A stretch of 64,000 nucleotides of DNA from Atopomonas hussainii (GCF_900109735.1 NZ_FOAS01000013.1:1-64000), one strand, 5' to 3'; numbered from the stretch's first letter, positions 49,415 through 58,472 are shown. Notes: generated by a model not told the origin, from the sequence alone. Made by a program: numbers and translations.

Positions 49415-50352
49415 TGGGGGAGAAATCTAAAAAGTCTGGAGAAATCGGGGAAAAAATATCTTCCGAACTACTTCGATTAATTGGCTGGAAAAACGCACTA
49501 CACAACATGAGCATCACCTGCAACTCTCCCAAGCATAGAAACGAATCAGGCAACCAGCGAGAAACGCATGGCGAGGATCAGCTTTTTATTTATCACAACC
49601 CCTTTCATGATGATAGAACGGAAATAGTTCATGTTTCTGTAAAGAACTCCCTAGGCGCACCTCCAGGCGAAGCAACACTGAGGACAAAATTTAAGTCCCA
49701 CTTTAAAGAGTGCCAAGAAATAATTGAATGCGCCAAGCACAGCCCTGAAGTCAACTCAATATCTAGAGCCCACACCACTAGAGGAAAAAAAAGTCACTCC
49801 GGCCTTTTAATATGGTTACACAATGATGAATCCGACATTGAGTGCGACATCAAACCTCACCTAGCTAGTAGCCGCTTAGAATCCGACGCAAAATTCCCAA
49901 TATACTTGATAGACAATGCACGAGCATCATTCTTAATAAAAATAATTGACGATATAAAAAGAAAGTCCGAGGATAAAAAAATAGAATTTTTTTATCCTCG
50001 GATAGGAACATCTGTCTATGTAAACGAAGCCAGATCCGGCAGCAGTTTGCCGCTAGAGCTTATCGCATCAGATGTAGTCCCATTCCTTGTTAAATCAGAC
50101 GACTCATGTGAAATGGTGATTTACGCAGATCAAAAATTCAGCGTCGACGCATATAAAAAGCTTTTATCTTATGCATTACAATTCTCTAGCGGCCTTGTTG
50201 CAAAAATCAAAATAGGCATGCCCGACTACAATCCATCACAAGATGAACATGAAGCACAACTCGCCAGGTTTCACTTCCCGGACCGGAACGAAGAAATAAT
50301 TCCATTTTCTTTCAACAGGTCGATTTTAAGTCTCATTCCAAAAGAGGATTAA
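49414..50352 (+). CDS. GAPS4a-like PD-(D/E)XK-type nuclease
   Basis: 312 residues. The start KKSGEIGEKISSELLRLIGWKN is a typical helix ahead of a restriction-endonuclease fold. THGEDQLF (Asp55) and VSVKNS (Ser75-Val-Lys77) follow on two strands, as in the PD-(D/E)XK layout. The acidic residue of the last half-motif is Ser here, so metal binding may use another residue. The overall pattern matches my recollection of GAPS4a, part of a two-gene anti-phage system first reported from Vibrio mobile elements. GGAAGGA precedes the ATG, which overlaps the NA37 stop. Family assignment needs an HMM search. Confidence 0.55.
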   Translation: MGEKSKKSGEIGEKISSELLRLIGWKNALHNMSITCNSPKHRNESGNQRETHGEDQLFIYHNPFHDDRTEIVHVSVKNSLGAPPGEATLRTKFKSHFKECQEIIECAKHSPEVNSISRAHTTRGKKSHSGLLIWLHNDESDIECDIKPHLASSRLESDAKFPIYLIDNARASFLIKIIDDIKRKSEDKKIEFFYPRIGTSVYVNEARSGSSLPLELIASDVVPFLVKSDDSCEMVIYADQKFSVDAYKKLLSYALQFSSGLVAKIKIGMPDYNPSQDEHEAQLARFHFPDRNEEIIPFSFNRSILSLIPKED

Positions 50353-50354
50353 AC

Positions 50355-51488
50355 ATGAAATCCCCACTTGACACCAACTCAACCATTCTCGCAGGCGCAG
50401 ATCTGAGAATCCTTCTTAACAGCGAGCACATTTCTTACGGAGAAATAAATTCAACCCTAAAAGAAAAAGGAATTTATATTGGAGAAAATGAAAAATCCAT
50501 CACCGTCCCCATACTGTCTGCAACCCTCTTGACCCCCGACAACTTCTCTCGGCTAATAGAGGCAAGTGTTGACCGCGAGTCACAACCAAAGGTAAAAGGC
50601 TCCAGTCTTAAACTAGTCTCGGAATCCACGGACTGGATAACCCCTCTAAAAGACAACTTATTCGAAAACTCAAGCTGGCTAACAAGTGAGTCAAGCAACA
50701 TCTCTTTCACGGAGGAGCCCGAAGTAATAATTGACGACTCAAACACAATAAGAATCCCCTATAAAGTAACCAAATCTGATTACAGCAAAGACTGGCTACA
50801 ACGAGAACTTCAGTTCGATGCCGAGATAACAATAAGAAAACAAAACGGCACCTTACTACTAGACTTCTCATCAAGCCATTCATCAAAAGAAACAGAAGTG
50901 ATCAACAAAAAAATAACAAGCAATATCTCGAAAATACTTAACAAGGCAAACATAGTCACCTCATCTGAGGTTGAGCAGATCAGATTCGACTCCTTTAACA
51001 ATGAAGAAAGAATACGCTTCTTCAAAAAACTCACAGCCGGTCTTGGCAAGGAGATATCTACCGGAGACGTTGATAACATCGAGATCAACATTGATCGCGA
51101 TGGCCCACCTCTACCGAGTGACCCGCAAATCTCATGGATGAAAAACTCCGTCAAGAGAATGAAAATTGATGGGGAAAGATTGAATGACGTTTTCCTAATC
51201 TCTGATGAAAAGTACTACCAGTATTATCACATCCAAAAAATGGATGTCGAATATACTTACTCTCAAGGGGTTAACACTGGGAAGTGCAAAATCTGCTTCC
51301 TATTCAGCAGCACTAATCGCTCTGAAGATGATTACAAAAAATCCGAACTGACATTTTCCTGCGTAAGATTAAGCCATGACAACAAAGTCAACACCAATTC
51401 AAAGCGATCAATATCAAAATTCATAAATGAAAGCCTAAAAAAACTGATAGATGCGAAATTTAATGAGTGTATTGGTACAACCCTGTAG
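50355..51488 (+). CDS. GAPS4b-like protein
   Basis: 377 residues, hydrophilic, no membrane segments. The N-terminus (DLRILLNSEHISYGEINSTL, KGIYIGENEKSITVPIL, ATLLTPDNFSRL) resembles a small winged-helix-like domain and matches what I remember of GAPS4b, the partner of the GAPS4a nuclease. The remainder is beta-rich and unassigned. It starts 2 bases after the previous stop, so the two products are made together. The known pair causes death or growth arrest of infected cells; which subunit senses the phage is not readable from sequence. Confidence 0.5.
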   Translation: MKSPLDTNSTILAGADLRILLNSEHISYGEINSTLKEKGIYIGENEKSITVPILSATLLTPDNFSRLIEASVDRESQPKVKGSSLKLVSESTDWITPLKDNLFENSSWLTSESSNISFTEEPEVIIDDSNTIRIPYKVTKSDYSKDWLQRELQFDAEITIRKQNGTLLLDFSSSHSSKETEVINKKITSNISKILNKANIVTSSEVEQIRFDSFNNEERIRFFKKLTAGLGKEISTGDVDNIEINIDRDGPPLPSDPQISWMKNSVKRMKIDGERLNDVFLISDEKYYQYYHIQKMDVEYTYSQGVNTGKCKICFLFSSTNRSEDDYKKSELTFSCVRLSHDNKVNTNSKRSISKFINESLKKLIDAKFNECIGTTL

Positions 51489-51497
51489 GTTCCGTCT

Positions 51498-51531
51498 TGA
51501 GCCTCACCTCGCAAGCGCGAGATTTGGCTCA
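51498..51531 (+). terminator. Nested hairpin closing the A+T-rich operon
   Basis: Outer stem GAGCC/GGCTC and inner stem CTCGC/GCGAG with a 4-base loop. No T-run follows, so termination, if any, would be weak or factor-dependent. It also lies between convergent genes and near the boundary of the accessory region. Confidence 0.4.
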
Positions 51532-51550
51532 TACGGCTTGCCCAAGCCCA

Positions 51551-52531
51551 TCACACCCTTAACGCTCTAAACCGTGCCCGATAGGTGCTGGGCGCATAGT
51601 GCGTGCGGCGTTTGAATAGGCGGATAAACGAGCTGATGTCTTCGTAGCCTACGGCATGGGTAATGTCTTCGATGCTGGCGTTGGTTTGCACTAACAGCCG
51701 GCCGGCGGCGTCGAGGCGGACTTCTTGCAGGTAATGCAGCGGCGTTACGCCAGTGGCTAGCTTGAAGCGCCGCGCGAGCGAGCGGTTAGACAGGCCAAAC
51801 TGCGCGCCGAGGGCGTCGATGCTGATGCGTTCGGCATGGTGCTGCTCTAGCCACGTTTGCACCTGCAAGATGGCGGCGTCGCTGTGGTGGCGCAGGCTCA
51901 CCAGCGGGGTAAAGCTGAGCTGTTTGGCGCGCTCCAGATCGACCATAAAGTATTTGGCGGTGTCCATCGCCGTGGCGTGGTCGCAGAACAGTTCGACCAG
52001 ATACAGGCCCAAGTCGAACCACGAAGTGCCGCCAGCATCGCAGAGGATATTGCCGTCGTGGATCAGCACCTGATCGGCGCGCAGGTCGATGCTGGGGTAG
52101 CGCTGGCGAAACAGCTCGACGTTATCCCAAAAGGTGGTGGCTTTTTTGCCCGCCAACAGGCCCGCCTCGGCGAGAAAGAACGAGCCATTGCTGTTGCTGC
52201 CCAGCAAGCTGCCTGCGGTGGCGGCCTGTTGCAGGTAATCAGTGAGCCAGGTGTTGTCGCGCAGGGTTTGTTCAATATCACCGGCAATGCTGGGCACCAG
52301 CACCACTTCGCTATGGCCTGCCTCGGCAAGGCTGCAATGCGGCGTGAGAGTGATGCGGTTCATGGCTTTCACCGGCTGGCCGTGGGCGCTCACCAAGCGA
52401 ATGGCAAAGCGCGGCTGGCTGTGGCCGTGCCGTTGGGCGTAGGCGCGCCCGGCGAAGTAGAGCAAGTCGTTAATGCCCATCACCGCCGCGCCGAGCACGT
52501 AATCAAACAGCATCACGCTGACCGTCACCAT
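51551..52531 (-). CDS. GlxA-type AraC-family regulator (DJ-1/PfpI + AraC HTH)
   Basis: 326 residues. N-terminal DJ-1/PfpI-like domain (1-200; VSVMLFDYVLGAAVMGIND, DGNILCDAGGTSW), lacking an obvious catalytic cysteine nucleophile elbow, then an AraC double HTH (about 225-320; ISIDALGAQFGLSNRSLARRF and the VGYEDISSFIRLFKR signature). Likely a transcription regulator, divergent from a molybdopterin oxidoreductase gene with a 114-base gap, which makes that gene its probable target. Confidence 0.88.
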   Translation of the reverse strand: MVTVSVMLFDYVLGAAVMGINDLLYFAGRAYAQRHGHSQPRFAIRLVSAHGQPVKAMNRITLTPHCSLAEAGHSEVVLVPSIAGDIEQTLRDNTWLTDYLQQAATAGSLLGSNSNGSFFLAEAGLLAGKKATTFWDNVELFRQRYPSIDLRADQVLIHDGNILCDAGGTSWFDLGLYLVELFCDHATAMDTAKYFMVDLERAKQLSFTPLVSLRHHSDAAILQVQTWLEQHHAERISIDALGAQFGLSNRSLARRFKLATGVTPLHYLQEVRLDAAGRLLVQTNASIEDITHAVGYEDISSFIRLFKRRTHYAPSTYRARFRALRV

Positions 52532-52645
52532 CGAGCCGCCCCTACGCTTGTGGCAGAAATCACCAGTTATATGTCGTTTTCTACAATTACACAGGCGTTA
52601 GCCGGTTGCCAGAATGATGACTTTCCCCTCAGCCAAGGTGCCGCC

Positions 52646-54751
52646 ATGAGTGACGTGCAAACGCATTTTCGAACCTGCAACATTTGCGAAGCCATGTGCG
52701 GGCTAGAGATTAAGCACCGTGGCGAAGAGATTGTGTCGATCAAGCCCGACCCGCTCGACCCCTTCAGCCGTGGCCATATTTGCCCGAAAGCGGTGGCGCT
52801 GCAGGACTTCTATCACGACCCCGAGCGGCTCAAAACGCCGCTGCGCAAAACCGCCGAGGGCTGGCAGGCGATCAGCTGGGAAGACGCCTTTAGCGAAATC
52901 GGCAGCCGTGTGCGCGCCCTGCAAGCCGAGCACGGCCAAGACTGCGTGGCCGCTTATATGGGTAACCCCAATGCGCACAACTTGGGCAATGCGCTGTTTT
53001 TGCCGCAGTTTATGAAGGCGCTGGGCAGCAAGAACCGCTACAGCTCGGCCTCGGCCGATCAACTGCCGCACCATGTGGCGGCGAACTTTTTATTTGGCGC
53101 GGGCATGGCCATTTCGGTGCCGGATATCAATCGCACCGATTACCTGCTGATCATCGGCGGCAATCCGGTGGTGTCTAACGGCAGCATGATGAGCGGCGCC
53201 GGCATGCCGGGGCGCATCAAAGATATTCAGCAACGCGGCGGCAAGGTGGTGGTGATCGACCCACGCCGCACCGAAACCGCGAAAATCGCCAGCGAGCATG
53301 TGTTTATCCGCCCAGAGAAAGACGCCCTGCTGCTGATGGCGATGATTCACACCTTATTCGCCGAACAGCGTATCAACCTGCGCCACTTGGCCCCGCTGTG
53401 CGATGGCTTGGCGGATATCGAACAGGCCGCCGCGCCCTTTAGCCCCGAACAAGTAGCCGAGACCGTGGGCATTAGCGCTGTGGATATTCGCCGCCTTACC
53501 GACGAGTTTGCCAGCGCGCCCTCGGCGGTGTGCTACAGCCGCATGGGCGCCTCGACGCAATCCTTCGGCGGCCTGTGCCAGTGGCTGACCTTGGTGCTGA
53601 ACATACTCACCGGCAATCTGGATCGCCAAGGCGGGGCGATGTTCCCGCAGCCAGCGTTCGACCTGCTTGGCAGCGTAAAGCCGGGCAAGCCCAGCTCGTA
53701 TGGCCGCCATCAGTCGCGGGTGCGTCAGCTACCGTTTTTTAACGGCGAGTTCCCGATTGCTACTTTGGCCGACGAGATTGAAACCGCAGGCGATGGGCAG
53801 ATCAAAGCGCTGATCACCATTGCCGGCAATCCGGTGCTCTCGGCGCCCAATGGCGACCGCCTAGACCGAGCCTTTGCGGGGCTGGATTTTATGGTCAGCG
53901 TGGATATCTACCTGAACGAAACCACCAAGCACGCCGACATTATTCTGCCTGCTACCACAGGGCTGGAGATTGCCCACTTCGACGTGTTCTTCAATAGCTT
54001 TGCGGTGAGCAACACAGCGAAATACTCGCCGCCGATGTTCGCCAAAAAACCGGGACAAAAGCACGATTGGGAGATTCTAAAAGGCCTGATCGCATGCCTG
54101 ACCGGCGCGCCGGATAACGGCGCCACGCCCGAGCTGCTGCTGGACATGGGCCTCAAAGCTGGGCGTTATAAAGAGCAAGGCATGAGCCTGCAAAGGCTCT
54201 TGGATAACCCCCACGGCATCGACCTCGGCCCCCTGCAACCGTGCATCAGCGAGCGCCTGCGCACTGCCGACGGGCGCATTGCGCTGGCACCGGCGTTCTA
54301 CCTCAACGACCTGCCGCGTTTACAGGCTGCATTAGAGGAAGACGCCACCCAGCGCGCCGACTACCCGTTCCAAATGATCAGCCGCCGCTTAGTGCGCAAC
54401 CACAATACTTGGACGCACAACGCGCACCGCCTGATCAAAGGTAAGAATCCGGTCACCCTGCAAATGCACTCCGCCGATGCCGCACGCCTGCAATTAAGCG
54501 CCGGCCAAGCTGTGACGGTACGCTCGGCCACCGGCCAAGTGACGCTGGATGTGGAGATTAACGACGACATTCTGCAAGGCGTGGTGAGCGTCCCCCAAGG
54601 CTGGGGCCATAACCACCGCAACACCGCGATGAGCGTGGCGGCCAAGCAGCCGGGCATCAGCATCAACAGCCTGACCTGCGACCAGCGCGTCGACCCACTC
54701 ACCGGCAACGCCGCGCTCAACGGCGTGGCGGTGGCGATTCACGCGGCGTAA
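52646..54751 (+). CDS. Molybdopterin-dependent oxidoreductase
   Basis: 701 residues of the DMSO-reductase superfamily. An N-terminal 4Fe-4S site (CNICEAMC ... GHICPKA) is followed by molybdopterin-binding core domains (AYMGNPNAHNLGN, GGNPVVSNGSM, VVIDPRRTETA) and a C-terminal dinucleotide-binding domain (LQMHSADAARL, VSVPQGWGH). No Tat signal is visible, so it is probably cytoplasmic, like formate- or nitrate-type relatives. The ATG at 52646 has AAGGTG upstream; the frame stays open far before it without homology. Substrate unknown. Confidence 0.88.
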   Translation: MSDVQTHFRTCNICEAMCGLEIKHRGEEIVSIKPDPLDPFSRGHICPKAVALQDFYHDPERLKTPLRKTAEGWQAISWEDAFSEIGSRVRALQAEHGQDCVAAYMGNPNAHNLGNALFLPQFMKALGSKNRYSSASADQLPHHVAANFLFGAGMAISVPDINRTDYLLIIGGNPVVSNGSMMSGAGMPGRIKDIQQRGGKVVVIDPRRTETAKIASEHVFIRPEKDALLLMAMIHTLFAEQRINLRHLAPLCDGLADIEQAAAPFSPEQVAETVGISAVDIRRLTDEFASAPSAVCYSRMGASTQSFGGLCQWLTLVLNILTGNLDRQGGAMFPQPAFDLLGSVKPGKPSSYGRHQSRVRQLPFFNGEFPIATLADEIETAGDGQIKALITIAGNPVLSAPNGDRLDRAFAGLDFMVSVDIYLNETTKHADIILPATTGLEIAHFDVFFNSFAVSNTAKYSPPMFAKKPGQKHDWEILKGLIACLTGAPDNGATPELLLDMGLKAGRYKEQGMSLQRLLDNPHGIDLGPLQPCISERLRTADGRIALAPAFYLNDLPRLQAALEEDATQRADYPFQMISRRLVRNHNTWTHNAHRLIKGKNPVTLQMHSADAARLQLSAGQAVTVRSATGQVTLDVEINDDILQGVVSVPQGWGHNHRNTAMSVAAKQPGISINSLTCDQRVDPLTGNAALNGVAVAIHAA

Positions 54752-54759
54752 CAGCCCAG

Positions 54760-54783
54760 CGGCCCCGCCGTTATGCGGGGCCG
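54760..54783 (+). terminator. GC-rich hairpin after the molybdoenzyme gene
   Basis: Perfect 9-bp stem CGGCCCCGC with a 6-base loop, 8 bases after the stop. No T-run follows, so it may be weak; it separates convergent genes. Confidence 0.5.
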
Positions 54784-54801
54784 ATGGGGGATTTGTGGGC
54801 T

Positions 54802-55434
54802 TTAGTAAGCCACGCTCACGCGGGTTTGCGCTGGAGCATCTTGCTCGGCCAAGTCCAGCAGGGCCACCGCGTAGTCGGCAGCGCTAATGCGGCTGCGGCC
54901 TTCGCTATCGACCAACAACTGGTCGCCGCCTAAGCGATAAGCGCCGCTGCGCTCGCCGGGGTAGATTTCTGCAGCGGGGCTTACAAACGTCCACGCCAGC
55001 GGGCTTTGGCTATCGCGGAACACCGCCAGCGCTTCACCTTGGGCGATGGCTTCGGCTTTGTATTCCGCCGGAAAGCTCGGCTGAGCGACTAAGACTTCGC
55101 CCGGCGCCACCTCTAAACTGCCGGCACCGCCCACCCACAACAGGCGCTTAACGCCCGTTTTAGGCAGCTCGGCCAACAAGCGCGCGGCGGTGGCCGGCAC
55201 GATCTCGTGATTACCGGCGGCACGCCCGCCGACACTGGCGATCAGCAAGTCAGCGCCAGCCAACGCCTCGGCCAGTGACTGCTCGGTATTTAAGTCGAAC
55301 GCACGCGCGGTAACGCCTTCTGGCAAGCCTTGCGGGTTACGCGCCAAGCCAATCACGCGATGGCCGCGTGCTAAGGCCTCTGCACTGATGGTGGAGCCCA
55401 GCCAGCCGCTAGCGCCCAAAACTGCAATGTTCAT
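54802..55434 (-). CDS. NAD(P)-binding (NmrA/YwnB-like) oxidoreductase
   Basis: 210 residues. Rossmann motif GASGWLG at the start, then a small SDR-like core with TFVSPAAEIYPGER and no YxxxK. Proteins of this atypical-SDR type act as reductases or redox sensors. Divergent from a LysR gene with a 104-base gap, so probably under its control. Confidence 0.85.
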   Translation of the reverse strand: MNIAVLGASGWLGSTISAEALARGHRVIGLARNPQGLPEGVTARAFDLNTEQSLAEALAGADLLIASVGGRAAGNHEIVPATAARLLAELPKTGVKRLLWVGGAGSLEVAPGEVLVAQPSFPAEYKAEAIAQGEALAVFRDSQSPLAWTFVSPAAEIYPGERSGAYRLGGDQLLVDSEGRSRISAADYAVALLDLAEQDAPAQTRVSVAY

Positions 55435-55538
55435 GGTGTGTCTCCTGTGGGTGATTGCACGGGAGCACAGCTTATTGAGCAGATAAAACGCGATAAATAC
55501 GCTTTAATGAAGCAGTTTATTACCGATATAGAAACAAA

Positions 55539-56429
55539 ATGGACAAACTCGACGCCCTGCGCAGCTTTGTAGAAGTGGCTAATCGCGGCAGCTTTACCGC
55601 CGCCGCCGAGCATTTGCAGCTCAGCCGCGTGCAAGTGAGCCGCCATGTGCAAGAGGTAGAGCAGTGGCTGAATTTGCGCTTGCTGCACCGCACTACGCGC
55701 CGCGTTAGCCTCACCAGCGCCGGCAGCGACGCGCTGTTGCACTGCGAACGCCTGCTCAACGAAGCCGCCGCGCTTGAGGCCAGCGCCCGCAGCCAACAAG
55801 CCCTGCAAGGCGATATCCGCATTGCCGCCCCAGCGGGCGTTGGGCAAAACAGCCTGCTCGATCAACTCAGCGCCTTTATGCAACTGCACCCGGCGGTGCG
55901 CGTGCATTTGCAGCTGTCGGATCACAACGCGCAGCTGGTGGATGAGCGCGTCGACATCGCCCTGCGCTTTGCCGTGCAGCCTGACGAGCAACTTATCGCC
56001 CGCCGCTTGTTGGCGATTGATTCTGTGGTATGCGCCAGCCCCAGCTACTTAGCGCAACACCCCACGCCAACCAGCCCCAGCGAGCTAAGCCAGCACCGCT
56101 GCCTCGTGCACCTCGCCCATCAACACTGGCACTTTTTGCATAACGCCAGCGTGCTCGCGCAGCCGATAAACGGCCAACTGTTTGCCAACGACATGGGCAC
56201 CCTGCTCAACGCTTGCCTGCGCGGCATGGGTATCGCCCTACTGCCCTGCGATCTGGCCAAGCCGCTGCTTAATCAGGGCAAGCTGGTCGCCCTGATGCTA
56301 GACACCCCACCGCCACGCCACTCCTTATGGGCGGTGTACCTATCGCGCAGCTATCAACAGCCGCTGGTGCGCGCGCTGATCGACTATCTGGCCGAACACT
56401 GGCAGGTGGATGGGTTGTATTGGGAATAA
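55539..56429 (+). CDS. LysR-family transcriptional regulator
   Basis: 296 residues. HTH at the N-terminus (LRSFVEVANRGSFTAAAEHL) and a substrate-binding domain of the PBP2_CrgA-like kind (HYN-free but with IALRFAVQPDEQL). Paired back-to-back with the NAD(P)-binding protein gene, a common LysR-SDR couple. Effector unknown. Confidence 0.9.
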   Translation: MDKLDALRSFVEVANRGSFTAAAEHLQLSRVQVSRHVQEVEQWLNLRLLHRTTRRVSLTSAGSDALLHCERLLNEAAALEASARSQQALQGDIRIAAPAGVGQNSLLDQLSAFMQLHPAVRVHLQLSDHNAQLVDERVDIALRFAVQPDEQLIARRLLAIDSVVCASPSYLAQHPTPTSPSELSQHRCLVHLAHQHWHFLHNASVLAQPINGQLFANDMGTLLNACLRGMGIALLPCDLAKPLLNQGKLVALMLDTPPPRHSLWAVYLSRSYQQPLVRALIDYLAEHWQVDGLYWE

Positions 56430-56462
56430 CCCCCGCAGCGCTAAGGCCTAGCCGCCGAACAA

Positions 56463-57287
56463 CTAAGCCGCACTTAACGGCGGTGTTGCCGCTTTTTGAG
56501 CCTGAGACTTGCTGTAAATCCGCTGCGCCAACGCCACTTTGCGTTGCCAGTTCATGACCCAGCAGAACAAGACCCCAAGTATGGCTTCGAAAAAAACGGC
56601 CACGTACTTTTGCGAAGTAACGGCCTGCTGCAAGTACTCTTTGGCCTCGGGCTTGATCAAATCACACACTACTTTGCGAACGTGTGTATCAGGCAAAAAT
56701 GTTATGTCTTTAGCGCAGTCGTCTAGGGTCATTGACCATTGCAACCTATTCCAAGCAAATAAACTTTCGCCGTCGGTCCAAACTCGGGTAGAGGATTGTT
56801 TAACCTTAATTAAGGTGTGATCCGTCACCAGCAAAAAGCCGCCAAAAACAGCAGCGAGTAGCAGCCCCGCGCAATAAACCCGTCCTTCCCAACGCTTTAG
56901 CTTTTGCTGTGGATTAGCAAAGGTTTGCTCTGCGGGGTTGTAGTACTTGGCGGACTTCATCAGGTCATCCGCCGAAACACCAAGCTCATCGGCCCACTTA
57001 AACATCTGCATGGCGTCATCGAGGTTGGCAAAGCGGATGCCGGTTTTGTAGCGCAAAGACTCTAAGTCTTTAATCTCGCGCCAGCGCTCGGCTAGAAACG
57101 TGTTGTCGATCTCTTCGCTGCCACCCAATAAGCGCCAAATGCGCTCGCGCACAAAGTGCGCAGTGCCGGAGCGGTTGAGGGTAAAGAACAGCAAACAGCC
57201 AGTGCCCAGCAGCGCCAGCATAGGGGCTGCGGAGTGCAGCAGCTCGAGAGTTTGCTCGGCAACAGAGAGTGCTTCTTGCGGTGCCAT
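56463..57287 (-). CDS. Unrecognised membrane protein
   Basis: 274 residues with about three membrane segments: near 20-37, near 145-163 and near 228-248. A soluble acidic-basic region with IDNTFLAERWREIKDLESLRYKTGIRF lies between the first two, and a probably periplasmic loop with two cysteines (DDCAKD, VVCDLI) between the last two. It may be DUF6216-like, but I cannot assign it. It has normal base composition and stands alone. Confidence 0.6.
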   Translation of the reverse strand: MAPQEALSVAEQTLELLHSAAPMLALLGTGCLLFFTLNRSGTAHFVRERIWRLLGGSEEIDNTFLAERWREIKDLESLRYKTGIRFANLDDAMQMFKWADELGVSADDLMKSAKYYNPAEQTFANPQQKLKRWEGRVYCAGLLLAAVFGGFLLVTDHTLIKVKQSSTRVWTDGESLFAWNRLQWSMTLDDCAKDITFLPDTHVRKVVCDLIKPEAKEYLQQAVTSQKYVAVFFEAILGVLFCWVMNWQRKVALAQRIYSKSQAQKAATPPLSAA

Positions 57288-57357
57288 GGGGATTCCTTTC
57301 TGTGCTGAGTGGGCGCTGGGCGCCGGCGGGGTTGCCGTTTAGCTTAGTGGCAAAGGC

Positions 57358-57708
57358 TTAATCGTCGCGCGTCAGCACTTCGAGCAATTCGATCTCAAAC
57401 CATAAGTCCGAGTTTGGCGGGATGCTGCCGACGCTGCGCTCGCCGTAGCCCAAATGCGCGGGGACAAACAGCTTGCGCTTGCCGCCAACCTGCATGCCCA
57501 TCAGGCCTTGGTCCCAGCCGGCTATCACCCGGCGACTGCCGATCACGCACTGAAAAGGTTTGCCGCGTGCGTAGGAAGAGTCGAACTCGCTGCCATCGGC
57601 CAGCCAGCCACGGTATTGGGTAGTGATCAGCGCGCCTTTGACGCAGGCTTTGCCCGTGCCAATCACTAGGTCTTCGATGCTCAGTTGTGTGTTTGCTTGT
57701 TCGCTCAT
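57358..57708 (-). CDS. FKBP-type peptidyl-prolyl isomerase
   Basis: 116 residues, a single FKBP domain. IGSRRVIAGWDQGL, MQVGGKRKLFVPAHLGYGER and SDLWFEIELLEV carry the binding-pocket residues. No signal peptide, so cytoplasmic. The ATG at 57708 is 2 bases after the nitroreductase stop; longer frames are not supported. Confidence 0.92.
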   Translation of the reverse strand: MSEQANTQLSIEDLVIGTGKACVKGALITTQYRGWLADGSEFDSSYARGKPFQCVIGSRRVIAGWDQGLMGMQVGGKRKLFVPAHLGYGERSVGSIPPNSDLWFEIELLEVLTRDD

Positions 57709-57710
57709 GC

Positions 57711-58472
57711 TTAATGCCAGCTGACGTGTTGCTCTAAGGGAAACCGCAGGCGCGGATTGTAAACCGCTTTGTCGCCGGGTTTGCCCACTGCCAGCAGCAT
57801 AATGGGGATGGCTTGTTTGGGGATGTGCAGCACACGACGCAGGCGTACCTCGTCGAAGCCTTCCATCGGGCAGGTGCAGTAGCCGTGGCTTTGCAAGGCG
57901 AGCATGAGGTTTTCTGCCGCTAGCGCGGTGGACTTCACCGCCCACACCCGCATATCGGCGTGGCTGTTGGGCGTGCGCATCAGGGCTTTTTTCAGCCCTA
58001 CGATGCGTAGCAACTGGCGCTTAAAAAAGCCGCGCCAACCGAGTAGCCCTTGGTTGTACTGAAACGGCGCGGTTTTGCGGTAGAAGTGTTCAATCAGCTT
58101 AGGCGCCGGGCCTTCGGGCCAGTGTTCGATCACCCCGCTACAGGCCTGCTGCCAAGTGTCCGGGCGCGCCAGCACGGCGATGATCAGCGGCGCTTTGGCG
58201 GCATTCTGGCTCATGCATACCGGGTGCAAGGCCGCCAGCAGTGCGGGTTTTTGGATCACCTGAAAACTCCACGGCTGCAAATTGCAGGAGTTCGGCGCCA
58301 GCACCGCCAGCTCTAGGCAATCACGAATCACCGCCTCGGGCACCGGTTCGGCGGTAAAGCGGCGCACCGCACGGCGGCTTTCAATCAGCGCGCGCAAAGC
58401 CGCAGGCGTGGCGGCATCGGCACGCGTAAGCGCGACCTGCGGCTCGGCAATAGTGGTTGAAGATAAGGACAT
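57711..58472 (-). CDS. Nitroreductase-family FMN oxidoreductase
   Basis: 253 residues with ESRRAVRRFTAEPVPEA, LAPNSCNLQPWSFQVI and a C-terminal LAVGKPGDKAVYNPR, the nitroreductase pattern of FMN and NAD(P)H binding. The ATG at 58472 has GGAG 7 bases upstream. It follows pxpC after 80 bases on the same strand. Natural substrate unknown. Confidence 0.88.
   Translation of the reverse strand: MSLSSTTIAEPQVALTRADAATPAALRALIESRRAVRRFTAEPVPEAVIRDCLELAVLAPNSCNLQPWSFQVIQKPALLAALHPVCMSQNAAKAPLIIAVLARPDTWQQACSGVIEHWPEGPAPKLIEHFYRKTAPFQYNQGLLGWRGFFKRQLLRIVGLKKALMRTPNSHADMRVWAVKSTALAAENLMLALQSHGYCTCPMEGFDEVRLRRVLHIPKQAIPIMLLAVGKPGDKAVYNPRLRFPLEQHVSWH

Noticed and set aside
44255-51545. Search for a direct repeat of the tRNA 3' end as an attachment site
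   Set aside because: No copy of the tRNA tail is seen at the right side of the accessory region, and there is no integrase. A classical integrated element is not supported.
51857-52645. Extended N-terminus of the molybdoenzyme frame
   Set aside because: The open frame runs back through the divergent regulator gene. The conserved protein starts at the ATG at 52646 with a ribosome site.
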